From positions 2,891,001 to 2,955,000 of the forward strand of contig NZ_LT629741.1 in assembly GCF_900105135.1 (NCBI RefSeq): 64,000 nucleotides of DNA. The letters run 5' to 3'. This document shows, in pieces, positions 7,452 through 16,027 of this stretch. Each line of letters opens with the position of its first letter. Within the stretch, counting starts at the first letter, position 1. Under the pieces are notes generated by a model. It saw only the letters and a list, made by a program, of their open reading frames with translations. It had not been told where the DNA came from and ran no database searches. The stretch comes from Gramella sp. MAR_2010_147. GTDB taxonomy: Bacteria; Bacteroidota; Bacteroidia; Flavobacteriales; Flavobacteriaceae. The position numbers were made by a program, and so were the translations under genes.

Positions 7452-9755
7452 ATGAAGAGATTAAACATGTTATGCTCTGTGTTTTTAATGTTTGTTTTCG
7501 CTGGTGTATCTGCACAGGATACTGAACAAGAGGAAACAAGACAAGAGGGGCACACAAACCAGAACAAATTCAGGCAAATGTATCAGGAGATGGCCACTCC
7601 AAACCAATACAGGACTGCCTCCGGAGCTCCGGGACCAGCTTATTACCAGAATGAGGCCGATTATAAAATGGATATCGTTCTTGATGATAAAAATTCAGTG
7701 CTTACGGGAGAAGAAACGATTACTTACCATAATAATTCTCCTGAGAACCTTGAATATCTTTGGGTTCAGTTAGATCAAAATATTCGTAAAAAAGATGCTC
7801 CAGCCCTTCAAAAAGATGGTGATGGTATGTCTCCTGTTAATACACCTGCAAGATTTGCGAGTAATTATATGCAAGAAGCTTTTGACGGTGGTTTCAATAT
7901 CAAAGAAGTTTCAAAAGACGGTGCTGCTTTAAAATACACCATTCATCAAACAATGATGCGTATAGATATGGCGCAACCATTAAAGTCTGGCGAAAGTTAT
8001 ACCTTCAAAATCAACTGGTCCTACAATGTTAATAATCATGTAACTAATCGTGCGCGTTCTGGGTATGAATTTTTTGATAAAGACGGGAATAAAGCATACG
8101 TTATCGCACAGTTCTTTCCTAGAATGGCGGTTTACAATGATGTAGAAGGTTGGCAAAACTATCAGTTCTGGGGTAATGGTGAATTTGCACTTCCATTCGG
8201 AGATTACGAAGTGAATATCACAGTTCCTGCAGATCATGTGATGGAGGCCACAGGGGAACTTCAGAATAGAAAGGACGTGTATTCTAAAGATATGATGAAG
8301 CGTTATGAGCAGGCTAAAAAATCTTATGACAAGCCTGTGATGATCGTTACCCAGGAAGAAGCAGAAGCTGCAGAAAAAGGTTTTTCGAACAAAACAAAAA
8401 CCTGGACCTACAAGGCAGACATGGTTCGTGATTTTGCATTTTCAACTTCCAGAAAATTCATTCTTGATATGATGGCAGTAGATGTGATGGGGAAAGATGT
8501 GATGGCTGTTTCTCTATATCCTAAGGAAGGAAATCCACTTTGGGAAGAATGGTCTACTAAGGTAGTAGCAAGCACACTAAAAAGTTATTCTGAACACACG
8601 TTCCAGTATCCATATCACAAAGCAGTTTCAGTTCATGCGAAGAATCAGGGGATGGAATATCCCATGATCTGCTGGAATTATGGCCGTCCAGATGAAGAAG
8701 GAAATTACAGTGATCGTACTAAATTTGGAATGATGAGTGTGATCATACATGAGGTTGGACATAATTTCTTCCCAATGATCGTAAATTCAGACGAGCGCCA
8801 GTGGGGATGGATGGATGAAGGTATAAACACTTTTGTTCAATACGTGGCAGAACAGGAATTTGCAGAAGCGTACCCTGAGGCAATTGCTCCAAATAGCAAA
8901 TATCCTTCAAGAAGAGGAGAGCCAAGTAAGATTGTTCCTTACATGAAAGGAAACCAGGATTATATTTCTCCAATTATGTCTAACCCGGAACAGGTACACC
9001 AATTAGGAAACAACGCCTATGGGAAACCTGCAACGGCGCTGAATATTCTTCGTGAAACTGTAATGGGGCGTGAACTTTTCGATTATGCGTTCGCTACGTA
9101 TTCTCACAGATGGATGTTCAAACACCCAACTCCTGAAGACTTTTTCCGTACTATGGAGGATGCTTCAAGTATAGATCTTGACTGGTTCTGGAGAGGATGG
9201 TTCTACACTACAGATAATGTAGATATAGGAATTAAAGAAGTGAATAAGTATTATGTCACCGATACTCCAACAAAAGCCGGAAAAGAAATGTTGAAGAGAT
9301 ATGGTACAACTCCTGAAGAAACAAAAGCACTTTATGTAGTTACCGAAGATGATGAAGAATTTAGTGAAGACATGAAAAATAAATCTTTAACTGAAAATTC
9401 AGAAACGCTTCAGGCTTATTTGATGGATAACTTTAGTGAAGAAGAAAGAAAAAATCTTAAAGCGCCAAAGTATTTCTATCAGGTTGTTTTTGAAAAACCA
9501 GGTGGACTTGTGATGCCATTGATTATTGAAGTGGCTTATGCTGATGGTACTTCAGAAAAGATCACCTATCCGGTACAGATCTGGAGAAAGAATGATAAAG
9601 TGATAAGTAAAGTGATCCCTTCTAATAAAGAAATAAAAAGTATTACAGTAGATCCAGACCTTGAAACGGCAGATGTTGACGTTAATAACAATAGCTGGCC
9701 TAAAAATGAGAATAAGGATGAATTTGAAGAATTCAAAGATTCTACTCAGGACTAA
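7452..9755 (+). CDS. Exported M1-family zinc metallopeptidase
   Basis: 767 residues with a signal peptide ending VSAQDT. The gluzincin motif is clear: HEVGHNFFP (HExxH) followed 18 residues later by the zinc-binding Glu in GWMDEGINTF. The aminopeptidase-N-like N-terminal beta domain precedes it, and a substrate-side segment FWRGWFYTTDNVDIG follows. The canonical GxMEN is not present in classical form; GMEYPMICWNYG occupies the corresponding place. It is likely to trim peptides in the periplasm or at the cell surface. A strong terminator follows the gene. Confidence 0.92.
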   Translation: MKRLNMLCSVFLMFVFAGVSAQDTEQEETRQEGHTNQNKFRQMYQEMATPNQYRTASGAPGPAYYQNEADYKMDIVLDDKNSVLTGEETITYHNNSPENLEYLWVQLDQNIRKKDAPALQKDGDGMSPVNTPARFASNYMQEAFDGGFNIKEVSKDGAALKYTIHQTMMRIDMAQPLKSGESYTFKINWSYNVNNHVTNRARSGYEFFDKDGNKAYVIAQFFPRMAVYNDVEGWQNYQFWGNGEFALPFGDYEVNITVPADHVMEATGELQNRKDVYSKDMMKRYEQAKKSYDKPVMIVTQEEAEAAEKGFSNKTKTWTYKADMVRDFAFSTSRKFILDMMAVDVMGKDVMAVSLYPKEGNPLWEEWSTKVVASTLKSYSEHTFQYPYHKAVSVHAKNQGMEYPMICWNYGRPDEEGNYSDRTKFGMMSVIIHEVGHNFFPMIVNSDERQWGWMDEGINTFVQYVAEQEFAEAYPEAIAPNSKYPSRRGEPSKIVPYMKGNQDYISPIMSNPEQVHQLGNNAYGKPATALNILRETVMGRELFDYAFATYSHRWMFKHPTPEDFFRTMEDASSIDLDWFWRGWFYTTDNVDIGIKEVNKYYVTDTPTKAGKEMLKRYGTTPEETKALYVVTEDDEEFSEDMKNKSLTENSETLQAYLMDNFSEEERKNLKAPKYFYQVVFEKPGGLVMPLIIEVAYADGTSEKITYPVQIWRKNDKVISKVIPSNKEIKSITVDPDLETADVDVNNNSWPKNENKDEFEEFKDSTQD

Positions 9756-9775
9756 ATTTTGAGGTAATAATATTT

Positions 9776-9804
9776 AAGCCGACTTTAACGAGTCGGCTTT
9801 TTTT
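9776..9804 (+). terminator. Terminator after the M1 peptidase gene
   Basis: AAGCCGACT, a six-base loop, AGTCGGCTT and seven or more Ts. It separates the M1 peptidase gene from tatA. Confidence 0.9.
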
Positions 9805-9821
9805 ATGCTTAGATTTGTATT

Positions 9822-9829
9822 TATATTTG
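9822..9829 (+). promoter_or_regulatory. -7 element of tatA (near-leaderless)
   Basis: TATATTTG matches TAnnTTTG and ends only seven bases before the tatA ATG, so the transcript would have almost no 5' leader. The -33 position is T-rich but not a clean TTTG. Confidence 0.35.
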
Positions 9830-9836
9830 TCACACT

Positions 9837-10118
9837 ATGCATACGTTACCTTTATTTATTAGTGGAGCTGAAATTGCTTTTATCATGTTTATCCTGGTAA
9901 TGGTATTTGGAGCTGATAAGATTCCGGATATCGCCAGAGGCTTAGGAAAGGGCATGAAATCTATTAGAAATGCCTCAAATGATATTAAAAGTGAAATTCA
10001 AAAAAGTGCCGATAAACAGGGCATTAATACAGATTTCACTAAAGATGTTAGAGGAGAGATAGATAAGGTGAAGGAAGATATAGATGAAATTACCGGTTCA
10101 GTAAGACGTAAGCCCTAA
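9837..10118 (+). CDS. tatA: Twin-arginine translocase subunit TatA/E
   Basis: 93 residues with the TatA plan: one N-terminal membrane helix (AEIAFIMFILVMVFG), a hinge with the conserved Phe-Gly (VFGADKIPDIARGLGKG), then an amphipathic helix and a charged, Lys/Asp-rich cytoplasmic tail. It forms the pore for folded proteins with twin-arginine signals; TatC is not in the window. The PAP2 gene follows after 12 bases. Confidence 0.92.
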   Translation: MHTLPLFISGAEIAFIMFILVMVFGADKIPDIARGLGKGMKSIRNASNDIKSEIQKSADKQGINTDFTKDVRGEIDKVKEDIDEITGSVRRKP

Positions 10119-10130
10119 ATTTTAGTTTAG

Positions 10131-10688
10131 ATGTGGGAGCAAATTCAGCAATGGGATAGAGAGCTCTTTGTATATCTTAATAGCCTAGGTATTGAAAGGT
10201 ATGATACCTTTTGGATCTTTGTTACCGATCCTCGACATTGGATTCCTCTTTATTTATTATTCTTTCTATTTTTCTTTTTAGCCTTTCACTGGAAAAAAGC
10301 TGTGTTTTCATCCATGTTTTTGCTTGCAACCGTATTTACTACCTGGGGATTTACCAATCTGGTTAAGGGAATTGCTGTTAGGCTGCGACCTAATAATACT
10401 CCTGAATTGATCGATGTTATTCGAATACTCCAGGAACCCACCAATTATAGTTTTTTCTCGGGGCATTCCTCCACTTCTTTTGCAGCCACCACTTTTATAG
10501 TTCTCGTACTCACCCAAAAGACGAGATGGATATCCCTGGCTTATATCTGGCCAATAATATTTGTGATGAGCCGTATTTATGTGGGAGTACATTATCCCGG
10601 TGATATTATCGTAGGAATGATCGTGGGAATTATAATGGCAATTATCTTTTATAGACTTTATGAAAGATCAGGAAGAAGACTTTATTAA
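10131..10688 (+). CDS. PAP2-family membrane phosphatase
   Basis: 185 residues with several membrane helices. The three PAP2 motifs are present: KGIAVRLRP (K-x6-RP), FFSGHSSTS (the SGH motif) and SRIYVGVHYPGD (SR-x5-H-x3-D). Such enzymes dephosphorylate undecaprenyl pyrophosphate or phosphatidic/phosphatidylglycerol phosphates; the substrate cannot be told from sequence. It shares four bases with the convergent O-methyltransferase gene at its 3' end. Confidence 0.9.
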   Translation: MWEQIQQWDRELFVYLNSLGIERYDTFWIFVTDPRHWIPLYLLFFLFFFLAFHWKKAVFSSMFLLATVFTTWGFTNLVKGIAVRLRPNNTPELIDVIRILQEPTNYSFFSGHSSTSFAATTFIVLVLTQKTRWISLAYIWPIIFVMSRIYVGVHYPGDIIVGMIVGIIMAIIFYRLYERSGRRLY

Positions 10689-11326
10689 AGTACACGTGTT
10701 AGGGTAAGTCCGTCTCTAATTGGTAGTATAACGCTTTCTACTCTCTTATCTTCTGCTAGTAATTTATTGTATTCCAGTAGCGCCCGGGTAGACTCGTCAT
10801 CATTTCTTACTTCTTCTACTACCTTTCCAGACCAAAGAACATTGTCAGATAAAATAATGCCTCCGGGATTCATTTTATCAATGATCAGTTCGAAATATTT
10901 TGAATAGTTTGGCTTGTCTGCATCAATAAAAACCAGATCAAATTTCGAATCGATATTGGGTATAATCTCAGTTGCATTTCCTAAATACTGTTTGATCTGC
11001 GATGCATATTCAGATTGGGTAAAATATTTTTTCTGAAAGTCATAAAGTTCTTCGTTCACGTCTATCGTATGTAGTAGTCCGTTCTTAGCTAATCCTTCAG
11101 CAAGACATAGCGCAGAGTAACCGGTATAAGTGCCAATTTCAAGAATAGCATCTGGTGTTTTCATTTTAGCGAGAAGACTTAGCACTCTACCTTGGTAATG
11201 GCCGCTAAGCATCCTTGGTTGCATTACTTTTTGATTGGTCTCTCTATTCAATTGAGCAAGCAACTTTGGCTCAGCTTGTGAATGAGCTACTATATAATCA
11301 TCTATGGCTTCGGGTAAAAAATGCAT
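10685..11326 (-). CDS. SAM-dependent O-methyltransferase
   Basis: About 213 residues of the class I methyltransferase fold in the caffeoyl-CoA/catechol O-methyltransferase-like group (Methyltransf_3). The SAM-binding glycine motif is ILEIGTYTGYSALCLAEGL and the metal/SAM-binding aspartates lie in LVFIDADKPNYSKYF. I take the ATG at 11326 instead of the TTG six codons upstream. The substrate is unknown. It is divergent from kynU. Confidence 0.9.
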   Translation of the reverse strand: MHFLPEAIDDYIVAHSQAEPKLLAQLNRETNQKVMQPRMLSGHYQGRVLSLLAKMKTPDAILEIGTYTGYSALCLAEGLAKNGLLHTIDVNEELYDFQKKYFTQSEYASQIKQYLGNATEIIPNIDSKFDLVFIDADKPNYSKYFELIIDKMNPGGIILSDNVLWSGKVVEEVRNDDESTRALLEYNKLLAEDKRVESVILPIRDGLTLTRVL

Positions 11327-11419
11327 GCTGTAATTTTTTGACAAAATTAAAGATTTTATGCGGTGTTTCCGTCCTGTGTCTTTTAAAACGAAATTGTATT
11401 TTTACGAAAAATTTCAACT

Positions 11420-12697
11420 ATGCAATTCGAGAATTCCAGGGAATTTGCCAGGAAACTAGATAAGGAAGATAAAATTTCAAAATATAGGGATGAGTTTATT
11501 TTTCCGAAAGTGAATGGCAAAGACGTAATTTATTTTGTTGGAAATTCACTGGGGCTTCAGCCTAGATCGGCAAAGAAATATGTAGATGAGATCATGAAAG
11601 ACTGGGCAGAACTTGCTGTTGAGGGTCATTTTTATGCTGATAAATCCTGGTGGGATTATCATGAACGTTTTTCTGAAAAGCTGGCAAAAGTGGTAGGGGC
11701 AAATGCTTCTGAAGTCACCGTAATGAATACACTTACTGTAAATCTTCATCTACTGATGGTTTCATTCTATAGGCCAGAAGGCAAACGGTATAAAATTATT
11801 TGTGAAGAAAAGGCTTTTCCAAGCGATCAATATATGATCTCGAGTCAGGTGCGTTTCCATGGCTACGATCCTTCAGATGCGATTGTGGAAATTAAAAAAC
11901 GGAACGGAGAAAATAATTTTAGAACAGAAGATGTTCTAGCAAAAATAGAAGAAGTAGGAGAGGAGTGTGCTCTTGTTCTAATTGGAGGTGTAAACTACTA
12001 TACCGGACAGGTATTTGATATGGAAGCCATAACAGAGGCCGGCCATGATATTGGCGCCTTCGTTGGTTGGGATCTGGCCCATGCTGCCGGAAATATCGAG
12101 CTTAAATTGAGCGAGTGGAACGTAGATTTTGCTGCATGGTGCAGCTATAAATACATGAATTCCGGTCCTGGAAATGCTTCGGGATGTTTTATTAATAAGA
12201 AATATCATAATAAGAAGGATATTCCAAGATTTGAAGGCTGGTGGGGTCATAATAAGGAGCGTCGATTTTTAATGGAACCAGAATTTCAACCTGAGGTTAC
12301 CGCAGATGCCTGGCAGATAAGCAATGCCCCTATTCTTGCTATGGCGCCCTATTTAGCATCATTAGAGATGTTTGATGAAGTGGGAATGCCGGCTTTGATC
12401 GAAAAGAGAAATAAAATTGTGGCCTATCTGGAATTTGTGCTTCACGAAATTGACAAAGATGTAGAGAGTACTTTTGAAATTATTACTCCTGTAGATCAGG
12501 ATAAGAGGGGGACACAGTTATCAGTGTTCTTACATGGTGAAGGCAAAGAGCTTTTCAATTATTTAATGAAGCAAGGTGTAATTACCGACTGGCGGGAACC
12601 CAATGTTATTAGACTTGCTCCCGCACCTTTTTATTGTTCTTTTGAAGATATGTATGAGTTTGGACAGATCTTAAAAAAAGGGATTTTGAATAAGTAG
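11420..12697 (+). CDS. kynU: Kynureninase
   Basis: A 425-residue PLP enzyme cleaving L-kynurenine or 3-hydroxykynurenine to anthranilate or 3-hydroxyanthranilate plus alanine. The family signatures are FVGNSLGLQPRSAKKYVDE at the start, the HYYTGQ-like segment NYYTGQVFD, VGWDLAHAAGN, and the PLP lysine in WCSYKYMNSGPG. With kmo at 17.3 kb it forms a kynurenine branch, but the two are separate transcription units. Anthranilate from it could in principle feed the trp operon in this window (inference). Confidence 0.96.
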   Translation: MQFENSREFARKLDKEDKISKYRDEFIFPKVNGKDVIYFVGNSLGLQPRSAKKYVDEIMKDWAELAVEGHFYADKSWWDYHERFSEKLAKVVGANASEVTVMNTLTVNLHLLMVSFYRPEGKRYKIICEEKAFPSDQYMISSQVRFHGYDPSDAIVEIKKRNGENNFRTEDVLAKIEEVGEECALVLIGGVNYYTGQVFDMEAITEAGHDIGAFVGWDLAHAAGNIELKLSEWNVDFAAWCSYKYMNSGPGNASGCFINKKYHNKKDIPRFEGWWGHNKERRFLMEPEFQPEVTADAWQISNAPILAMAPYLASLEMFDEVGMPALIEKRNKIVAYLEFVLHEIDKDVESTFEIITPVDQDKRGTQLSVFLHGEGKELFNYLMKQGVITDWREPNVIRLAPAPFYCSFEDMYEFGQILKKGILNK

Positions 12698-12702
12698 TAT
12701 AA

Positions 12703-12731
12703 AAAAAAGGAGGCTCCAGCCTCCTTTTTTC
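12703..12731 (+). terminator. Terminator after kynU
   Basis: AAGGAGGCT, two bases, AGCCTCCTT flanked by an A run and a T run, so it can act in both directions between kynU and the convergent lipoprotein gene. Confidence 0.88.
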
Positions 12732-12749
12732 TTTTAATAGATATGATCT

Positions 12750-13421
12750 TTATTCAACAGAAATATCTGTAAAATAAAGCTGAAAATTACCATCTTCAGA
12801 TTTATGCATTTTGGAGATCTTAACTCCATTAAAATCCTCATAATCTTCCCAGGTTGTTGCCATTTCTCTATCTCCATCAGCAGCTTTATATACCCATTCC
12901 TGTATCATATAATCCTTGTTAAAGTAGATATCATAACTATCACCTGGTGTATAACCTCCCTCGGCAGGGAAACTTGCCGTTAGCATTTGCATTTCTTCGT
13001 TGCTTATTGGAGCTTTTGCTGTTTTAACTTCACTTAAATCTGCATTAGACCATTTAAGCTGATATGGAAAAAGCAGCCAGTAAGAATCGTTTATAAAACG
13101 CTGGTCTATATACTCTTTGTCTTTGGCCAGACTATCCTTTTTTACGTAACTCATGGTAGAGTCTTTTTCTGTTAGACTTATCTTGCCACTCTTAATATTC
13201 CATGCCCATGATCTTTCTGAACGGATCGTGTCATTTACTTTTACATTAAAAGTGAATTTCAGTTTACTGATACTGTCAAAATTTTCAAAACCATTGGCCA
13301 TGGCAATTTTTTCATGTACTTCAAGATTTGGATCTTTTTTTATTTTTTCCTGTTCTTTTTTGTTTTCATTACAGGAGATCATAAGCACACTCATGATCGC
13401 TACAAATACTAATTTTTTCAT
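12750..13421 (-). CDS. Lipoprotein, DUF6503-like
   Basis: 223 residues with a lipoprotein signal (MKKLVFVAIMSVLMISCNEN). The rest is soluble, with repeated Trp/Tyr-rich strands such as RSERSWAWNIKSGKI, DSYWLLFPYQLKWSN and SYDIYFNKDYMIQEWVYK. It recalls the DUF6503 lipoproteins of Bacteroidetes (family assignment from memory). No catalytic motif is seen. It may be an outer-membrane lipoprotein with a lipid- or ligand-binding beta fold; that is a guess. Confidence 0.7.
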   Translation of the reverse strand: MKKLVFVAIMSVLMISCNENKKEQEKIKKDPNLEVHEKIAMANGFENFDSISKLKFTFNVKVNDTIRSERSWAWNIKSGKISLTEKDSTMSYVKKDSLAKDKEYIDQRFINDSYWLLFPYQLKWSNADLSEVKTAKAPISNEEMQMLTASFPAEGGYTPGDSYDIYFNKDYMIQEWVYKAADGDREMATTWEDYEDFNGVKISKMHKSEDGNFQLYFTDISVE

Positions 13422-13460
13422 TGAGAGTTAGTTTTTTTTTAAAGATACTAAATATGCAGT

Positions 13461-14219
13461 TTATAACGCATTGATACTCATGCCGCCATCAGCAATTATA
13501 TTTTGTCCCGTTATAAATGAGGATTTATCCATTGCTAAAAACGTAATAATAGAGGAAATCTCTTCAGCTTCCGCTACTCTTTTTAGGGGAGTTCTTTTTA
13601 GAATTGAATCCATTTTCTCCTGGTTATGGAGGTAACCTTCAGTTAACGGAGTTTTAGTGAACCATGGAGAAACAGCATTTACTCTAATACCATCGTTAGC
13701 CCATTCTACCGCAAGGCTTCTGGATTGCTGTAGTAATCCAGATTTGGACATAGCGTAAGGTGTTCCCGTGCCAACATCCTGTATAGCTGCGGAAGAGGCC
13801 ACGTTGATAATAGATGCATTCCGCGATTCTTTTAAGAATGGATATAAGGTTCTGCTAATTTGGAAAGGAGCTACTAAGTTGATCTCAAGCACTTCTCTAA
13901 ATTCTTCGTCTGAATAATCTTTGGCTTGCTTTCTAATATTGATTCCAGCATTATTTACCAGAACATCTAAAATTTTCCAGTTTTCAGTGATCCATTCTGC
14001 AATTTTCGTTATATCTTCTTTTTTTGCTGAATCTGCAACCATTCCCGTTACTTTGTAACCTTCTTTCTTAAGTTGATTCTCTAGTAATTGTACTTCCTCT
14101 TCATTCCTGGCGGTAAATAGAACTTCAGCTTCCAGCTCTAAAAACTGTATTACTGTAGCCTTGCCAATTCCTTTTGTACCTCCTGTAATAAGTGCTTTTT
14201 TATTTTTTAATTTCCACAT
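13461..14219 (-). CDS. Short-chain dehydrogenase/reductase, tropinone reductase-like
   Basis: 252 residues of the classical SDR fold. Visible marks are the cofactor site TGGTKGIGKA, NNAGIN, the catalytic Ser in NVASSAA, the Y-x3-K in YAMSKSG and the C-terminal FITGQNIIADGGMS. It most resembles tropinone reductase-like members; the substrate is unknown. It belongs to a minus-strand stretch of redox genes (flavin reductase, OYE), but a terminator lies just upstream of it, so it is probably transcribed alone. Confidence 0.9.
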   Translation of the reverse strand: MWKLKNKKALITGGTKGIGKATVIQFLELEAEVLFTARNEEEVQLLENQLKKEGYKVTGMVADSAKKEDITKIAEWITENWKILDVLVNNAGINIRKQAKDYSDEEFREVLEINLVAPFQISRTLYPFLKESRNASIINVASSAAIQDVGTGTPYAMSKSGLLQQSRSLAVEWANDGIRVNAVSPWFTKTPLTEGYLHNQEKMDSILKRTPLKRVAEAEEISSIITFLAMDKSSFITGQNIIADGGMSINAL

Positions 14220-14249
14220 AAGCTAAACGTTATGGTGTATTTAAGTGAA

Positions 14250-14279
14250 ATAAAAAACCCTTTGATCGCTCAAAGGGTT
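14250..14279 (-). terminator. Terminator of the small membrane protein gene
   Basis: Ten-base perfect stem AACCCTTTGA / TCAAAGGGTT with a four-base loop, followed on the minus strand by a T run. It ends the 14300-14455 transcript before the SDR gene. Confidence 0.9.
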
Positions 14280-14299
14280 GTATAAAATTTTCAACTATT

Positions 14300-14455
14300 T
14301 TAAAGTCGTCTTCCGGTTAGTAACTTATAAAGTATAAGAATAACGGCCAGAACTATTAAAATGTGAATAATACTTCCAAGGTCTGGGAATGCAAAATATC
14401 CCACAAGCCATCCAATTACCAGTAAAACGATAATAAGCCAAATTAAATCTCTCAT
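14300..14455 (-). CDS. Small two-helix membrane protein (lmo0937/DUF5670 type)
   Basis: 51 residues starting MRDLIWLIIVLLVIGWLVGY, with a second hydrophobic helix (IIHILIVLAVILILYKLL) and a basic end LTGRRL. This matches the tiny lmo0937-type membrane proteins found widely in Bacteroidetes and often linked to envelope stress; no function is established here. I use the internal ATG at 14455, because the nine upstream codons of the longer frame are polar and atypical. Confidence 0.75.
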   Translation of the reverse strand: MRDLIWLIIVLLVIGWLVGYFAFPDLGSIIHILIVLAVILILYKLLTGRRL

Positions 14456-14600
14456 GTCAGGTTGATTTTTAGGCATGCACAAGGCCTGCCGTTGGTTAAT
14501 ATTAAATATTAGTTAGTTAAATTGTTGATCAATTCTCTTACTAATTTAGATAATTGATGGAGCGCTATGGGCTCATTTAACCTTGATTTAACTTTAGTTG

Positions 14601-14831
14601 CTAAAAAGTCTTCGGATTAGAAATAATTTTATGGGCTTTCTCTCGTATTTTTTTTATTTCCTCCGGATCCTTCTTGTTCATTAGGCTCAGCATCATTTTC
14701 ATTCGTTGATTATCTCTAAATTTTTCTCTTTTGGAATCGAGGAAATTCCAATAAAGACTGTTAAAAGGACAGGAATCTTCTCGCGTCTTTTTATTTACAT
14801 TATAATGATATTTTTTACAATAATTGCTCAT
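14601..14831 (-). pseudogene. C-terminal remnant of an iron-sulfur (6-4)-type photolyase/cryptochrome
   Basis: The 76 residues from MSNYC match the very C-terminus of the approximately 500-residue prokaryotic FeS-BCP photolyases (COG3046, PhrB-like): CPFNSLYWNFLDSKREKFRD, then NQRMKMM. The FAD- and antenna-binding parts are absent. In known PhrB proteins the cluster cysteines here are spaced C-x2-C-x12-C; this stump keeps the first and third (residues 5 and 21), but Tyr replaces the second. Its first codons overlap the end of the DUF2256 gene by 17 bases, so a deletion appears to have removed some 430 codons. It could still be translated as a small protein. Confidence 0.7.
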
Positions 14832-14967
14832 TTTTATTTTTTCGGCATTTCTCACTACAATATTTTATAATTTCCCAGTTTTTCTCCCATTTCTTTCGCC
14901 ATGTAAAAGGCCTTTGACATACAGGACATATTTTCTCGGGGAGGTTTTCTTTTTTTACATTTCTCAT
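14815..14967 (-). CDS. DUF2256 zinc-finger-like small protein
   Basis: A 50-residue frame reading [20 protein letters not shown], then [20 protein letters not shown] and [10 protein letters not shown]. The C-x2-C...C-x3-C pattern and FTWRKKWE are diagnostic for DUF2256, a small protein typically encoded next to or fused with COG3046 photolyases. Its ATG overlaps the stop of the flavin reductase gene (ATGA), which indicates translational coupling. Its last codons overlap the photolyase remnant. The role of DUF2256 is unknown; four cysteines suggest zinc binding. Confidence 0.88.
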   Translation of the reverse strand: MRNVKKENLPEKICPVCQRPFTWRKKWEKNWEIIKYCSEKCRKNKNEQLL

Positions 14968-15617
14968 TGTTCATTTTCCTTGCTGAAAAATGATTTTACT
15001 TCCTGGCCCGGGCGAGCATAATGAAACCTGTCCAGCAGACTTGGTAAGGAATAGCCGTCTAATCCATTTACCGCTACCGTTCCGGCATCATCCAGTCTAA
15101 GCCAGCCATCTGGCATTTGAATTCCTTCGTCAAAATAAATATGTTCAATTGCCGCTACCACTAGGAGAGTATTATTCTCTTTTATTTCATATTCGTTGAG
15201 GTATGTACAGCCTAATTTAATTTCAGACTGCTGAACATAGGGAGCATGAAAATTGTTCAAATACACTTCGTTGAGTCCGGTTTTATGAAATTCAGAAATA
15301 TCTTCTTCATATTTTGCTGCCGTTTGATGGGCTCTTTCAATCATTTTCTCGTGAATATGATTCACTGTGAAGTAAGAAGTTTCTTTGATATTATTATATG
15401 TATTTCTTGCTACGCTTAGAGGTCTGGTCACAAAACCGAGCATAGCGGGATTACTGCCCATGTGGGTTACCGAACTAAAAACGGCGACATTTGGAGTACC
15501 TTTTTTAGATTTTGTGGCAATGAGGTTTGCAGATTTATAACCTGTACAGCTATTTATTAAATTTAAACGGAAGATCTTTTCCATTTCTTTGATGTCATTC
15601 GCGCTAATATGCTTCAT
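14964..15617 (-). CDS. Flavin reductase-like domain protein
   Basis: 217 residues of the FMN-binding split-barrel flavin reductase type: [20 protein letters not shown] near residue 33, [37 protein letters not shown]. These proteins bind FMN and either reduce free flavin or use it as a fixed cofactor. It is first gene of a coupled set with DUF2256 and (formerly) photolyase, an arrangement seen around photolyases elsewhere, suggesting it once served flavin or light-repair chemistry (inference). Confidence 0.85.
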   Translation of the reverse strand: MKHISANDIKEMEKIFRLNLINSCTGYKSANLIATKSKKGTPNVAVFSSVTHMGSNPAMLGFVTRPLSVARNTYNNIKETSYFTVNHIHEKMIERAHQTAAKYEEDISEFHKTGLNEVYLNNFHAPYVQQSEIKLGCTYLNEYEIKENNTLLVVAAIEHIYFDEGIQMPDGWLRLDDAGTVAVNGLDGYSLPSLLDRFHYARPGQEVKSFFSKENEQ

Positions 15618-15646
15618 AAAAAAAGGTCAGTTTTTTAACTGACCTT
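15618..15646 (-). terminator. Terminator between 15692 gene and flavin reductase
   Basis: Ten-base perfect stem AAGGTCAGTT / AACTGACCTT, four-base loop and a T run on the minus strand. The T run touches the start codon of the flavin reductase gene, so any read-through transcript would carry the hairpin directly in front of the start. Confidence 0.85.
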
Positions 15647-15691
15647 AATTTATTGAAAACAGCCTGAAACAGCTGTTAATGTATTTTTAAA

Positions 15692-15937
15692 TTAATCCTG
15701 AGTTTCCATTTTATTAATGGCCATCTCATATTCTTCCATTGCTTCTCTAATCGCATCAATATTGTCTGAAGCTTTCTGGTGAGCATCTTCCATTACCTTT
15801 TCAAGGTTTTTGTCTGGGTGCTCAAATAAATCTGTGATCACATGATTAATTTTATCAATAATACTACTTTGAGTGTTCTTGATATCTTCCAGTCTATTTA
15901 AGGTAGACCTCATGTGGTCAAGTTTCGCCTGATCCAT
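15692..15937 (-). CDS. Small helical protein of unknown function
   Basis: 81 residues, almost all helix-forming and acidic (MDQAKLDHMRSTLNRLEDIK; EDAHQKASDNIDAIREAMEE). There is no signal peptide, cysteine or membrane segment. I recognise no family; a soluble coiled coil is likely. It has its own terminator downstream and lies between OYE and the flavin reductase gene. Confidence 0.65.
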   Translation of the reverse strand: MDQAKLDHMRSTLNRLEDIKNTQSSIIDKINHVITDLFEHPDKNLEKVMEDAHQKASDNIDAIREAMEEYEMAINKMETQD

Positions 15938-16027
15938 AATTTATCTGTTTTTAGTTACTCTAATTTACCGCTAGATTTAGAGGGTCCAAAGATTCTTAAC
16001 AGGTTTTAAAACAGCTTTATAAAAAAA

